Shown: piece by piece, positions 55,341 to 64,000 of the stretch | Layout of the letters: every line of letters begins with the position of its first letter | Position numbering within the stretch: position 1 is the first letter of the stretch | From: Listeria goaensis | GTDB taxonomy: Bacteria; Bacillota; Bacilli; Lactobacillales; Listeriaceae | NCBI RefSeq assembly: GCF_900186125.1 | Contig: NZ_FYBQ01000001.1 | Location: 1 to 64,000, forward strand | Direction: 5' to 3' | DNA length: 64,000 nt | Notes under the pieces: model-generated | What the model saw: only the letters and a program-made list of their open reading frames with translations | What the model was told of the DNA's origin: nothing | The model's database searches: none | Program-made: the position numbers and the translations under genes

Positions 55341-56714
55341 TTATACGGCAACTTCTTCAGTTTCTTGTTCTTTTTCAAGAGAGCCTGTGGCGCGACTTGT
55401 GACGATTCCGGATACCATGCTATCACTCACGTTAAGCGCGGTACGCCCCATGTCGATTAAAGGTTCGATTGAAATTAAAACGCCAGCAAGTCCAACGGGT
55501 AGGTTTAAGGCAGATAATACGATGATGGCTGCAAATGTTGCGCCGCCTCCAACACAGGCTACGCCAAACGAGCTGATGGCTACAATGGCAACTACGGTTA
55601 GAATGAAGCTAATCGAAGTAGGGTCAATGCCGACTGTTGGTGCAATCATAATGGCAAGCATCGCTGGATAAATAGCAGCACAGCCATTTTGACCAATGGA
55701 AAGTCCAAATGATGCGGCAAAATTGGCAATCCCTGACGGCACACCTAGTTTGCGTTGTGTTTCAATGTTGAGAGGTAAGGCTCCCGCGCTCGTTCTGGAA
55801 GTAAAAGCGAATGTTAAAACGGGGAGTGATTTTTTTACATAAGTAATAGGGTTAACGCCTGCAATCGCAACGATTAATAGGTGAAGAATAAACATGGTGA
55901 TGAGGGCAACGTAAGAGGCGATGACAAAGTTCCCTAGCTTCAATATCGCATTAGCATCACTTGTCGCAACAGTACTTGTCATAATCGCGAAAACGCCATA
56001 CGGTGTTAGGCGAAGGATTAATCTCACGATGCGAAGAACGATGGCGAAAATGGCATCAATGCCGCGCGAAAAAATTTCTGCTTCTTTTGGCTGCTTGCGT
56101 TTAACACCAAGATACGCGACGCCAATAAAGGCTGAAAAAATAACTACGGCAATGGTTGATGTTGCTCTTGCACCAGTCATATCGAGGAACGGATTAGCTG
56201 GTAATAATTCTAAGATTTTTTGGGGTAAAGTAAGATCACCAATTTCTGCGAACCGGTCTTGAAGCTCCTTGCCGCGTGCGACTTCTACCGCACCTTGTGA
56301 GATATTATCGGCGTTTAAATGGAAGAGTAGGGCAGAAACGATACCAACCACAGCAGCAATTGCCGCCGTTACAATAAGTGTTCCAATAATCCAAATTCCG
56401 ATTTTAGCGATATTCGTTTTGAGTTCCAGACGCGTAAAAGCGGTGATAATGGAAACAAAAATAAGTGGAATGGCAATCATTTGTAGGAATTTGACGTAAC
56501 CTCCGCCGATAATCCCTAGCCAGTCGGTTGTTTCTGTTGTAACAACGCTTGACATGCCGTAAATCCACTGTAATATAAATCCGGCTAAAATGCCGACGAA
56601 AAGTGCGAGTAAAACCCTTTTTGAGAATGAAACATGACGCTTTTGTAAAAAGATAAAAAGTCCGATAATGGCAAGCGCCACAACTAAATTAAGTATGACT
56701 AAAATGGTATTCAA
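55341..56714 (-). CDS. tcyP: L-cystine transporter, sodium:dicarboxylate symporter family (TcyP-like)
   Basis: 457 residues. About eight membrane segments and two re-entrant loops typical of the DAACS family; marks are FTSRTSAGALPLNIETQ (the serine-rich hairpin), FGLSIGQNGCAAIYPAMLAIM and SFGVACVGGGATFAA. In Bacillus TcyP takes up cystine. A vegetative promoter and a CymR-like site upstream support a role in sulphur supply. AAAGGGGG precedes the ATG. Confidence 0.9.
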   Translation of the reverse strand: MNTILVILNLVVALAIIGLFIFLQKRHVSFSKRVLLALFVGILAGFILQWIYGMSSVVTTETTDWLGIIGGGYVKFLQMIAIPLIFVSIITAFTRLELKTNIAKIGIWIIGTLIVTAAIAAVVGIVSALLFHLNADNISQGAVEVARGKELQDRFAEIGDLTLPQKILELLPANPFLDMTGARATSTIAVVIFSAFIGVAYLGVKRKQPKEAEIFSRGIDAIFAIVLRIVRLILRLTPYGVFAIMTSTVATSDANAILKLGNFVIASYVALITMFILHLLIVAIAGVNPITYVKKSLPVLTFAFTSRTSAGALPLNIETQRKLGVPSGIANFAASFGLSIGQNGCAAIYPAMLAIMIAPTVGIDPTSISFILTVVAIVAISSFGVACVGGGATFAAIIVLSALNLPVGLAGVLISIEPLIDMGRTALNVSDSMVSGIVTSRATGSLEKEQETEEVAV

Positions 56715-56740
56715 ATAAAAAGCCCCCTTTTTTAATGTTT

Positions 56741-56766
56741 ATAATTCCGATAAGAATTATTGGTAT
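56741..56766 (-). promoter_or_regulatory. CymR-like operator upstream of the cystine transporter
   Basis: On the minus strand ATACCAATAATTCTTATCGGAATTAT, downstream of the -10. It ends in GGAATTAT, close to the CymR box of Bacillus sulphur genes. Confidence 0.4.
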
Positions 56767-56768
56767 TA

Positions 56769-56797
56769 AGAATACAATGAAATAAAACAGAAGTCAA
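56769..56797 (-). promoter_or_regulatory. promoter of the cystine transporter gene
   Basis: On the minus strand TTGACT (56797-56792), 17-base spacer, TATTCT (56774-56769). Confidence 0.65.
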
Positions 56798-56809
56798 TTA
56801 AAATTTTTT

Positions 56810-56847
56810 AAAAGAAGAACCTGCCAGCTCTGGCAGGTTCTTCTTTT
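56810..56847. terminator. terminator of the AraC-type gene
   Basis: Perfect 17-bp stem (56810-56826 with 56831-56847), with A and T runs outside; usable in both directions. Confidence 0.92.
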
Positions 56848-56850
56848 AAT

Positions 56851-57672
56851 TCAACTCGTTTGGGACGGCGGGAAGCCGTAATGTTTTTTGAAGAGTTTGC
56901 TAAAATAATAGGCATCATTGTAGCCGACAAGTTTGGCGGCTTCTTTGACGGTTAGGTGGCCGTCTTTTAGTAGCAGATAGGCTTTTTCGAGGCGGATTTT
57001 AATCAGGTAATGAATCGGTGAGTCGCCAGTTTCCTCTTTAAAAACGCGAGAAATATAGGCGGGACTAATGTACATGGTTTCGGATAGGCGTGACAAGGAA
57101 ACTTCTTCGGTGTGGTGTTTTTCCATATAGTGAATGATTTCATTGACGATTTGTTGTTTTTCAAGTTCTTCCATAGACAGTTTTAAGCCGCTTGTTTGGA
57201 TCTGTTCTGGTTCTGCTTCGCGCAATATTTGGATAATAAGTTGCATAACGTAAGTTTTTAGCAGTAAATCATAGCCAGGATTTTCTTCGGACTTTTCTCG
57301 AAGGATATCCTCACAAATGGCTAAAATTTTCGAGCTTAACTGATTTTTTTGCAATACGGTTTCTTTAAAAGGAAAGGTGTTGCGCGGGAAGCCGGCTAAA
57401 GAAAAATTGCGAAAACCGATATGAATCTGGATATTTTGCATGCCTCGTTCGGCAATATCAAAATGGCGCACACCTGGGTTTAGAATAAGCATATCGCCAC
57501 GACTTAAAAGAACCTCACGTCCTTCGATATTATACTTCACTTGTCCTTCGTAAATAATGGAAAACTCGATAAAATCATGATGGTGATTCTCGCCAATCCG
57601 TGGCTCGTTCGTATAACAATCGCCCACATAAAGAATTTGCGGATTAAACGTGTTGGTATCGATTTTGAGCAT
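56851..57672 (-). CDS. AraC-family transcriptional regulator
   Basis: 273 residues. An N-terminal cupin-like sensor domain (IGENHHHDFIEFSIIYEGQV, RGDMLILNPGVRHFDI) suggests sugar binding. The C-terminal double helix-turn-helix has SLSRLSETMYISPAYISRVF and VKEAAKLVGYNDAYYFSKLF. It most resembles activators of carbohydrate utilisation. AAGGGGGAAAG precedes the ATG, and a possible catabolite site lies in its leader. Divergent from the ABC exporter, but the spacer gives no proof that it controls it. Confidence 0.9.
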   Translation of the reverse strand: MLKIDTNTFNPQILYVGDCYTNEPRIGENHHHDFIEFSIIYEGQVKYNIEGREVLLSRGDMLILNPGVRHFDIAERGMQNIQIHIGFRNFSLAGFPRNTFPFKETVLQKNQLSSKILAICEDILREKSEENPGYDLLLKTYVMQLIIQILREAEPEQIQTSGLKLSMEELEKQQIVNEIIHYMEKHHTEEVSLSRLSETMYISPAYISRVFKEETGDSPIHYLIKIRLEKAYLLLKDGHLTVKEAAKLVGYNDAYYFSKLFKKHYGFPPSQTS

Positions 57673-57690
57673 CTTCTTTCCCCCTTTGGA

Positions 57691-57704
57691 TTTAAACGCT
57701 TACA
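57691..57704 (-). promoter_or_regulatory. candidate cre (CcpA) site in the AraC-type gene leader
   Basis: On the minus strand TGTAAGCGTTTAAA, differing from the classical cre consensus mainly near the 3' end. Fits catabolite repression of a sugar-type regulator. Confidence 0.4.
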
Positions 57705-57822
57705 AGCCTCGATTTAATTATATAATAAAGTCCATCATTATGGGAAAGATTAACCATTCTTTTTTAATAAAATCGGTGTAAACTAAGTACTTGTATATTA
57801 ATTCAAAAGGATGTGTTCGCAC

Positions 57823-59571
57823 TTGGACAGCTTAAAATGGATTTGGACATATGTGAGGCCTTATCGTACGCGCTTGTTAATTGCTTTTATTCTTATACTT
57901 CTTGCTTCGCTTATTAGCGTTCTTTATCCATTGCTTGGCGGTAAGGTGATTGACTTGGTCGTTTATCAGCACAAGACTTCTTTGCTCATTCCGATTTTGC
58001 TTATTATGATTATAAGTACCTTTATTCGAACTGTTTTTCGCTATAGTTATCAAATTTTGTTCGAACGGATTGGACAAAACGGATTATATCAAATTCGTGA
58101 AGACCTTTACCAAAAATTGCAAGCGCTTGATTTTGACTTTTTCAATCACACTCGTGTTGGGGATATTATGGCGCGAATGACAGGGGATACAGATGCGATT
58201 CGGCATTTCGTTTCTTGGGTTGTTTATAATATTTTGGAAAATTTATTCCTGTTTATTTTTGCGATTGGCATCATGCTGACTATTGATTGGAAATTAACAC
58301 TTACTCTCGTACTACTAACACCATTTATAGCGATTCTTACCATTTTGATGTCTAAAAAGGCACAACCCGCTTTTTATGAAATTAGGGAAAGTTTTTCGCG
58401 CCTTAATTCCATGGTGGAGGAAAATATTAGTGGAAATCGTGTTGTAAAAGCCTTCGCACGGGAAGACTACGAGATGCAAAAATTTCATAAGCACAATCTT
58501 GATTTTAAAAAGCGTAACTTAGATTCTGCGGAAGTTTCTAAGAAATATTTACCAGTGCTTGATTCATTAGCAGGTATGTTAACCATTATTACACTTATTC
58601 TAGGTGGCTACTTAGTGATGAAAGGGCAAATGTCACTTGGCGATTTAGTCGCATTTAATGGCTTCTTATGGATGCTGAACGGGCCGATGCGAATGAGTGG
58701 TTGGTTAATCAATGACGCGCAGCGTTTTATCGCCTCTTCTTTTAAAATTCGGGACATGCTAAAAGCAGAAGCGAAAATTCCACTACGCGCTGAAAAATTG
58801 CCACATACGATTGAAGGGTATGTTGAATTCAAAAATGTTTCTTTTCATTTTGAAGATGATCCAACAACCGAGGTATTAAAAAATGTTTCTTTTCAAGTTA
58901 AACCAGGGCAAACGATTGCGATTTTAGGGGAAACCGGAGCAGGTAAGTCAACGCTCGTCAATTTAATTTGCCGCTTCTATGACCCAACTTCTGGGCAAGT
59001 GCTAATCGATGGTGTCGATGCAAGAGAATGGCATGTGCGCGAGCTTAGACAGCATATTGCAACTGTGATGCAAGATATTTTCCTGTTTTCGGATACGATT
59101 GAGGGCAATATCGCGTTTGGCGCACCAGATGCTTCAATGGAAGATATTCGGCGGATGGCGCGTATTGCTGATGCGGATCATTTTATTGAAACGATGCCGG
59201 AAAGTTATGACACAATAGTTGGTGAGCGCGGTGTTGGTTTATCGGGTGGACAGAAACAGCGGATTTCGCTTGCGCGAGCTTTATTGAAGCAGCCTTCTAT
59301 TTTAATTTTGGATGATACAACTTCTGCAGTGGATATGGAAACAGAAGTAAAAATTCAAGATGAGTTAAAAAAAGTGACGCATAAAACGACGACGTTTATT
59401 ATTGCGCACCGAATTTCTTCGGTAAAAGATGCGGATGAAATTTTGATTCTCCGCCGCGGAGAAGTGATTGAACGTGGAAATCACGCGGAGTTACTTGAGA
59501 AGCAAGGATACTACTATGAAATTTATCATAAGCAACTTGGAACGGAGGTGAGCGGCGATGGCACGGAATAA
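57823..59571 (+). CDS. ABC exporter half, membrane plus ATPase domain, degenerate catalytic site
   Basis: 582 residues if TTG 57823 is used: AAAGGATG is well spaced for it, whereas the ATG at 57811 touches the ribosome site. Six membrane helices (residues about 15-300) precede an ABC domain with Walker A LGETGAGKSTLVNLI, signature LSGGQKQRISLARA and Walker B ILILDDTTSAVD. The catalytic Glu after Walker B is Asp, as in the BmrC/YheI-type half of heterodimeric exporters. Works with the next gene, which overlaps it by 14 bases, to pump out drugs or lipids. Confidence 0.9.
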   Translation: MDSLKWIWTYVRPYRTRLLIAFILILLASLISVLYPLLGGKVIDLVVYQHKTSLLIPILLIMIISTFIRTVFRYSYQILFERIGQNGLYQIREDLYQKLQALDFDFFNHTRVGDIMARMTGDTDAIRHFVSWVVYNILENLFLFIFAIGIMLTIDWKLTLTLVLLTPFIAILTILMSKKAQPAFYEIRESFSRLNSMVEENISGNRVVKAFAREDYEMQKFHKHNLDFKKRNLDSAEVSKKYLPVLDSLAGMLTIITLILGGYLVMKGQMSLGDLVAFNGFLWMLNGPMRMSGWLINDAQRFIASSFKIRDMLKAEAKIPLRAEKLPHTIEGYVEFKNVSFHFEDDPTTEVLKNVSFQVKPGQTIAILGETGAGKSTLVNLICRFYDPTSGQVLIDGVDAREWHVRELRQHIATVMQDIFLFSDTIEGNIAFGAPDASMEDIRRMARIADADHFIETMPESYDTIVGERGVGLSGGQKQRISLARALLKQPSILILDDTTSAVDMETEVKIQDELKKVTHKTTTFIIAHRISSVKDADEILILRRGEVIERGNHAELLEKQGYYYEIYHKQLGTEVSGDGTE

Positions 59572-61339
59572 ATTTGATGTTGATGAGGAACTAGAAGAGG
59601 GCTTCAATGCGGCGCACTTAAAACGCATTTTTGTCTATATTAAACCTTACCAGAAGCCGATTTATTTGACGTTATTTGTCATTTTACTAGCGAACATTGC
59701 GCAAATGGCGGGTCCTTATTTAACTAAAATTGTCATTGATGATACGATTCCGAATCAAGATTATACTCAGCTATTTTGGATTGCCGTCATTTTCATTCTT
59801 TCGGTTGTCATTACTGGACTGTGTATGCGGTACCGAACTTATTCAATTACGGTTATCGGGCAAGACATTTTAAAGGATATGCGAACGGCGATTTTTAGTC
59901 ATTTGCAGAAGCTACCATTTTCATATTTTGATAGTCGCCCACACGGCAAGATTTTAATTCGCGTCGTCAATTATATTAATATGCTGAGTGACCTATTATC
60001 AAATGGATTAATTAATCTTATTTCAGATATTTTAAGCGTGATTGTGACACTTGGTTTTATGTTTGCTATTGATCCTGTGCTAACGCTTTATAGTTTAGCG
60101 CTTGTGCCCGTTTTACTTATTATCGTGTTAGTCATCAAAACGGCTCAACGCAAGGCATACCAAGTTTTAAGCAATAAAACATCAAATATGAACGCCTATA
60201 TTCATGAAAGTATTGCGGGTATTAAAGTCACACAAAGTTTTGCGCGTGAAGAAAAGAATTTTGAAATTTTTAGCGATGTGAGCGATGCTTACCGGGAGTC
60301 GTGGATGAAGGCTGTTAAAATCCAGTTTTTACTTTGGCCGGGTGTGCAAAATATTGCGGTAATGACGACTTGTTTGATTTACTTTGTCGGCATAAGAGGG
60401 CTAGGCGTAGATGTTTCAACAGGGACACTAATTGCCTTTGTCGGCTATGTTGGGAATTTTTGGAATCCGGTAATTAATATCGGGAATTTCTATAATGCGT
60501 TAATTACAGCAACGACCTATCTTGAGCGGATTTTTGAAACGCTTGATGTAAAACCGGATATTCAAGATTTGCCGCACGCTGCGAAAATGCGTCCAATTAA
60601 AGGGAATGTTGATTTTAATAGAGTCTTTTTCCGCTATGAAAAAAATCATGATATCCTAAAAGGAATTGATTTTCATGTGAAAGCCGGCGAATCGATTGCG
60701 CTTGTTGGGCCAACGGGGGCTGGGAAAACGACGGTCATCAATTTGCTGAGCCGCTTTTATGATGTGAATGAAGGGGAAATTGCTATTGATGGGCAGAACA
60801 TTCGTGATGTGACACTTCATTCGCTGCGCAGTCAAATGGGGGTCATGCTGCAAGATACCTTTATTTTTTCCGGGACGATTATTGAGAATATTCGTTACGG
60901 GAAGCTAGATGCAACGGAAGAAGAGGTCATTCAGGCGGCGAAAATCGTTCGGGCACATGATTTTATTAAGGATTTAAAAGACGGGTATCATACGGAGGTT
61001 AAAGAGCGTGGTAGCACGCTTTCGGCTGGACAGCGGCAACTCATTTCGTTTGCGCGAACGCTTCTTGCGGATCCGAAGATTTTAATTTTAGACGAGGCGA
61101 CTTCAAGCATTGATACTAAAACGGAAATTTTATTACAAGAGGGACTTGAACGTTTGTTAGAAGGACGGACCTCATTTATTATCGCGCACCGGATTTCTAC
61201 GATTAAAAATAGTTCGCGAATTTTCTATATTGACAATGGGCTCGTTCAGGAGGCTGGTAGTCATGATGAACTCATGGCGCAAAAAGGCTATTACTACAAT
61301 TTGTATCAGGCGCAATTTGATTTATTGAATGCGCTCTAG
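59558..61339 (+). CDS. ABC exporter half, membrane plus ATPase domain, partner of the previous gene
   Basis: 593 residues with GGAGGTG before the ATG. An acidic N-terminal extension, six membrane helices, then an ABC domain: Walker A VGPTGAGKTTVINLL, signature LSAGQRQLISFART and Walker B ILILDEATSSID with the catalytic Glu. The signature is LSAGQ instead of LSGGQ. Together with the Asp in the partner this gives one proper and one degenerate ATP site, the classical asymmetric heterodimer (BmrCD, LmrCD). Confidence 0.92.
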   Translation: MARNKFDVDEELEEGFNAAHLKRIFVYIKPYQKPIYLTLFVILLANIAQMAGPYLTKIVIDDTIPNQDYTQLFWIAVIFILSVVITGLCMRYRTYSITVIGQDILKDMRTAIFSHLQKLPFSYFDSRPHGKILIRVVNYINMLSDLLSNGLINLISDILSVIVTLGFMFAIDPVLTLYSLALVPVLLIIVLVIKTAQRKAYQVLSNKTSNMNAYIHESIAGIKVTQSFAREEKNFEIFSDVSDAYRESWMKAVKIQFLLWPGVQNIAVMTTCLIYFVGIRGLGVDVSTGTLIAFVGYVGNFWNPVINIGNFYNALITATTYLERIFETLDVKPDIQDLPHAAKMRPIKGNVDFNRVFFRYEKNHDILKGIDFHVKAGESIALVGPTGAGKTTVINLLSRFYDVNEGEIAIDGQNIRDVTLHSLRSQMGVMLQDTFIFSGTIIENIRYGKLDATEEEVIQAAKIVRAHDFIKDLKDGYHTEVKERGSTLSAGQRQLISFARTLLADPKILILDEATSSIDTKTEILLQEGLERLLEGRTSFIIAHRISTIKNSSRIFYIDNGLVQEAGSHDELMAQKGYYYNLYQAQFDLLNAL

Positions 61340-61340
61340 A

Positions 61341-61378
61341 AAAGTCGCATGGAATCGAAAAAGATTTCATGCGACTTT
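61341..61378 (+). terminator. terminator of the ABC exporter operon
   Basis: Sixteen-base arms AAAGTCGCATGGAATC and GATTTCATGCGACTTT with one G-U and a 6-base loop, then ATTTT. Confidence 0.85.
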
Positions 61379-61513
61379 ATTTTGCGAAGTCCTTTTCGGA
61401 AAAATTCACAAATTGATGTTACAATAGTGATGGAAATCAGATTGTGAAAAATTTTGAATTTGTGTGAACTAAAACGTATCAGTCTGAAATATCATGTAAA
61501 GAAGGTGTGATTG

Positions 61514-63511
61514 ATGGAAAATGAACATAGTCATCACCATGATTTGCATAAGGAAGATTCGGAGCATATGCACGATAAACATGCGGGGCATCATACGGGG
61601 GATTTTAAGAAGAAGTTTATTATTTCGCTCTTTTTGACAGTCCCACTTGTCGTGCTTTCTGCTGCTGTGCAAGATATTTTTGGCTATCAATTGACATTTC
61701 CCGGGACGGAATTTGTGCAGCTTATTCTCGCATCCATTTTGTATTTTTACTGCGGTTTACCGTTTTTAAAAGGGGCCGTCTCGGAAGTGAAAGACCATGC
61801 AATTGGCATGATGAGCTTAATTAGTGTCGCCATTTCAGTTGCTTATTTTTACAGTGTAGCAACGGTTTTCGGTTTTCATGGCATGGATTTCTTTTGGGAA
61901 TTAGGTACGCTGATTTCCATCATGCTGCTTGGGCACTGGCTTGAGATGCGTTCGATTATGGGGGCGTCAAAAGCGCTTGAAGCTCTTGCAGGACTTTTGC
62001 CGAAACAGGCAATTAAACTGGTGGACGGGAAACAGGTGGAGGTAGACATTAGCGATATTCAGCCAGGCGACAAGGTGCTCGTGCGTGCAAATGATAAAAT
62101 CCCGACAGACGGTGAAATTGAAAGTGGTAGCACGCATATTGATGAGTCGATGCTGACGGGGGAATCACGGCCGGTCAAGCGCGTGACGGGAGACCAGGTG
62201 ATTGGCGGCTCGATTAACGGAAGTGGCACGATAACGCTTCGTGTGACGGGAGTCGGGGCGGAATCTTATTTGCAGACGGTCATTGATATTGTGCAAAAAG
62301 CGCAAAACGCCAAATCAAAAACGCAAAATCTAGCGGACCGTGCAGCCAAATGGCTAACTTATATCTCACTAGCAGCGGGTTTTTCAACTTTAATTGTCTG
62401 GCTGGCTTTAGGGCGGGAACCGTCGTTTGCGATTATGATGATGGTTGGCGTCATGGTTATTGCCTGTCCGCATGCTCTTGGACTCGCGATTCCGCTCGTG
62501 GCCTCTAACTCGATTTCGAAAGTGGCAGCGAACGGCGTCTTAATCCGCAACCGGACGGCATTTGAAAATAGTAGCAAAATGACAACAGTTGTTTTTGATA
62601 AAACGGGTACGCTGACAATCGGGAATTTTACGGTTGTTCAGGTCGTGAGCTTTAAAAGCGATTATTCGGAGGAACAAGTCCTTCAGCGCGTTGTTTCCCT
62701 CGAGCAGTTTTCAGAACACCCAATTGCAAGCGCGATTACAAATTACGGCAAGGAGCATGAGGTGCGGAAGCACGATGTTACTGGTTTTGAAGCTTTAACT
62801 GCAAAAGGGGTTAGTGGCTTGATTGACGGCGAAAAGCATGCGGTGCTTAGTCCAAAGGCGCTGGCAGATTTTGATTTGAAGCCGCTTAAAACGGAAGATG
62901 CTGCGGCGCGAACGGTTGTGTATTTGGTCATCGCAGGCGAGCTGATTGGGCAAGTTGAGCTGGCTGATGAGGTTCGGCCGGAATCGAAGCAAGCGGTGAA
63001 AGATTTGCAGGCAAACGGGATTCGTGTTTTTATGGCTACAGGAGATAATGAAGCGGTCGCGAAACATGTGAGCGATGAACTTGGACTTAATGGCTACTTT
63101 GCGGAACTTCAACCGGAAGAAAAACTCCAAATTTTAACGGAACTCCAAGAAAAAGGGGAGTACGTAGCGATGGTTGGCGATGGTGTCAATGATGCCCCAG
63201 CCCTAGCAACAGCGAGTGTTGGCATCGCAATTGGGAGCGGAACGGAAGTCGCAAATGAAGCGGCAGATATTATTTTAATCCAAAACAATCCAGAAGATGT
63301 GTTCAAGGTGATTCATTGGGGAAAATTAACGAAACGTAAAATGGTGCAAAACTTGGCTTGGGCAACGCTTTATAACGTGATTGCCATTCCAGTTGCGGCA
63401 GGCGTTTTATACCCGTTCATTTTACCGCCCGCAATTAGTGCGGCGATTATGTCGCTAAGTACGATTATTGTGGCGATTAATGCGCAACTTTTGCTGAAGC
63501 AAATTAAATAA
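61514..63511 (+). CDS. copB: CopB-type heavy-metal P-type ATPase
   Basis: 665 residues from ATG 61514 (GAAGGTG upstream). A His/Asp/Glu-rich N-terminus (HSHHHDLHKEDSEHMHDKHA) replaces the usual CxxC metal domain. The membrane motif is CPH (ACPHALGLAIPLV, about residue 317) rather than CPC, the mark of the P1B-3 (CopB) class. Phosphorylation site VFDKTGTLT near residue 361, HP motif SEHPIASAI, and hinge MVGDGVNDAPAL. It exports copper or silver. Alone here, with no copZ or copY next to it. Confidence 0.93.
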   Translation: MENEHSHHHDLHKEDSEHMHDKHAGHHTGDFKKKFIISLFLTVPLVVLSAAVQDIFGYQLTFPGTEFVQLILASILYFYCGLPFLKGAVSEVKDHAIGMMSLISVAISVAYFYSVATVFGFHGMDFFWELGTLISIMLLGHWLEMRSIMGASKALEALAGLLPKQAIKLVDGKQVEVDISDIQPGDKVLVRANDKIPTDGEIESGSTHIDESMLTGESRPVKRVTGDQVIGGSINGSGTITLRVTGVGAESYLQTVIDIVQKAQNAKSKTQNLADRAAKWLTYISLAAGFSTLIVWLALGREPSFAIMMMVGVMVIACPHALGLAIPLVASNSISKVAANGVLIRNRTAFENSSKMTTVVFDKTGTLTIGNFTVVQVVSFKSDYSEEQVLQRVVSLEQFSEHPIASAITNYGKEHEVRKHDVTGFEALTAKGVSGLIDGEKHAVLSPKALADFDLKPLKTEDAAARTVVYLVIAGELIGQVELADEVRPESKQAVKDLQANGIRVFMATGDNEAVAKHVSDELGLNGYFAELQPEEKLQILTELQEKGEYVAMVGDGVNDAPALATASVGIAIGSGTEVANEAADIILIQNNPEDVFKVIHWGKLTKRKMVQNLAWATLYNVIAIPVAAGVLYPFILPPAISAAIMSLSTIIVAINAQLLLKQIK

Positions 63512-63545
63512 ACGCCACCGGGCAAGAGCCCGGTGGCGTTTTTCT
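63511..63545. terminator. bidirectional terminator between copB-like and haemolysin III-like genes
   Basis: Perfect 13-bp GC-rich stem AACGCCACCGGGC/GCCCGGTGGCGTT, 4-base loop, T run. It begins at the copB stop. Confidence 0.93.
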
Positions 63546-64000
63546 ATACATAAAACAAAATACAGAAATACATAAAGGTTGTGCCAGCGATGACAAATAG
63601 GTGCCAAATCGCATGCATGTACGGGATTTTTGGAAAGCTGTAAAGCACAGCGCCAATCGTGAACATGATGCCGCCAGTAGCGAGAAGCCAAAAACCAGTT
63701 GCACTAAGGCCGGAATAAAGCGGCTTAATGCCGATTAAAACGAGCCACCCCATGATGACATAAACGATGGTTGACAGAACCCGCCATTTTTCCAAAAAGA
63801 AGATTTTGTACGTAATGCCGAGAAGCGCAAGCCCCCAGACAATGCCGAAGAGCGTCCAGCCGAGTGCGCCCTCTAAGGTGATTAAAACGAACGGTGTGTA
63901 GGTGCCAGCGATTAGTAAGTAGATGGATGCGTGATCCATAATGTTGAAAATTTTGCGCGCTTTGCATGGCTTAAAACTGTGCAGTAGTGTGGAGCAAAGA
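63544..64000 (-). CDS. haemolysin III family membrane protein, 5' truncated by the window
   Basis: About 151 C-terminal residues are visible; the frame stays open to the right edge, where STLLHSF gives the family SxxxH motif. Then NIMDHASIYLLIAGTYTPF, the classical HlyIII/PAQR segment with its Asp and His, and six remaining membrane helices. The C-terminal MHAIWHLFVIAG carries the paired His of the metal site. A predicted metal-dependent membrane hydrolase; the haemolytic role is doubtful in this family. Confidence 0.92.
   Translation of the reverse strand, partial: LCSTLLHSFKPCKARKIFNIMDHASIYLLIAGTYTPFVLITLEGALGWTLFGIVWGLALLGITYKIFFLEKWRVLSTIVYVIMGWLVLIGIKPLYSGLSATGFWLLATGGIMFTIGAVLYSFPKIPYMHAIWHLFVIAGTTFMYFCILFYV

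Overview
The window reads as chromosomal DNA from a low-to-moderate-GC Firmicute of the family Listeriaceae, probably a Listeria outside the L. monocytogenes group. The evidence is the near-complete order ypiA-ypiB ... c-di-GMP operon ... dapB-mgsA-cca-birA ... panBCD-dinG-aspB-asnS-dnaD-nth-pbp1A-recU-gpsB-rnpB ... xpt-pbuX-rpsN2 ... cspD-mntR-fhs ... thyA-folA. As I recall it, this is the lmo1922 to lmo1870 stretch of L. monocytogenes EGD-e. Species cannot be decided by eye.

Layout. 1-1400: the 3' end of a secreted polymorphic toxin with its immunity gene, then a poorly coding, AT-rich spacer. 1.4-8.7 kb: housekeeping and metabolic genes (TPR protein, YpiB, membrane proteins, a flavoprotein, a beta-lactamase-like hydrolase, malic enzyme). 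8.7-12.7 kb: a minus-strand cyclic-di-GMP operon with two membrane diguanylate cyclases, a GH8-like lipoprotein and an EAL phosphodiesterase. 12.8-19.3 kb: a uracil-DNA-glycosylase-like protein, a D-amino-acid-oxidase-like flavoprotein, a YitT protein and a tight MazG-like/dapB/mgsA/cca/birA operon. 19.4-34.7 kb: pantothenate synthesis, DinG, AspB, AsnS, DnaD, Nth, PBP1A and RecU. 34.7-40.9 kb: gpsB, rnpB, rRNA methyltransferase, M32 carboxypeptidase, the guanine-riboswitch-controlled xpt-pbuX pair and the zinc-independent S14 gene. 40.9-44.3 kb: an accessory patch with an Rgg-type regulator, two micro-ORFs and a frameshifted small gene. 44.3-53.7 kb: rnhA-like, csp, mntR, fhs, an ABC-F ATPase, thyA-folA, rlmA-like and a phosphohexomutase. 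53.7-64 kb: an aromatic-acid-exporter-like protein, a 2H phosphoesterase, a cystine transporter, an AraC regulator, a heterodimeric ABC exporter, a CopB-type P-type ATPase and a truncated haemolysin-III protein.

The most unusual content is a dispersed structured repeat found three times: between asnS and dnaD, inside the P18 loop of the RNase P RNA gene, and downstream of rpsN2 on the minus strand. Each copy has base-paired ends whose sequences differ between copies while pairing is largely kept, so it looks like a structured RNA or a small non-autonomous mobile element. A second novelty is a pair of inverted 12-13-residue micro-ORFs sharing ML-x-SVL-x-YF, just upstream of the Rgg-type gene. 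One has an excellent ribosome binding site.
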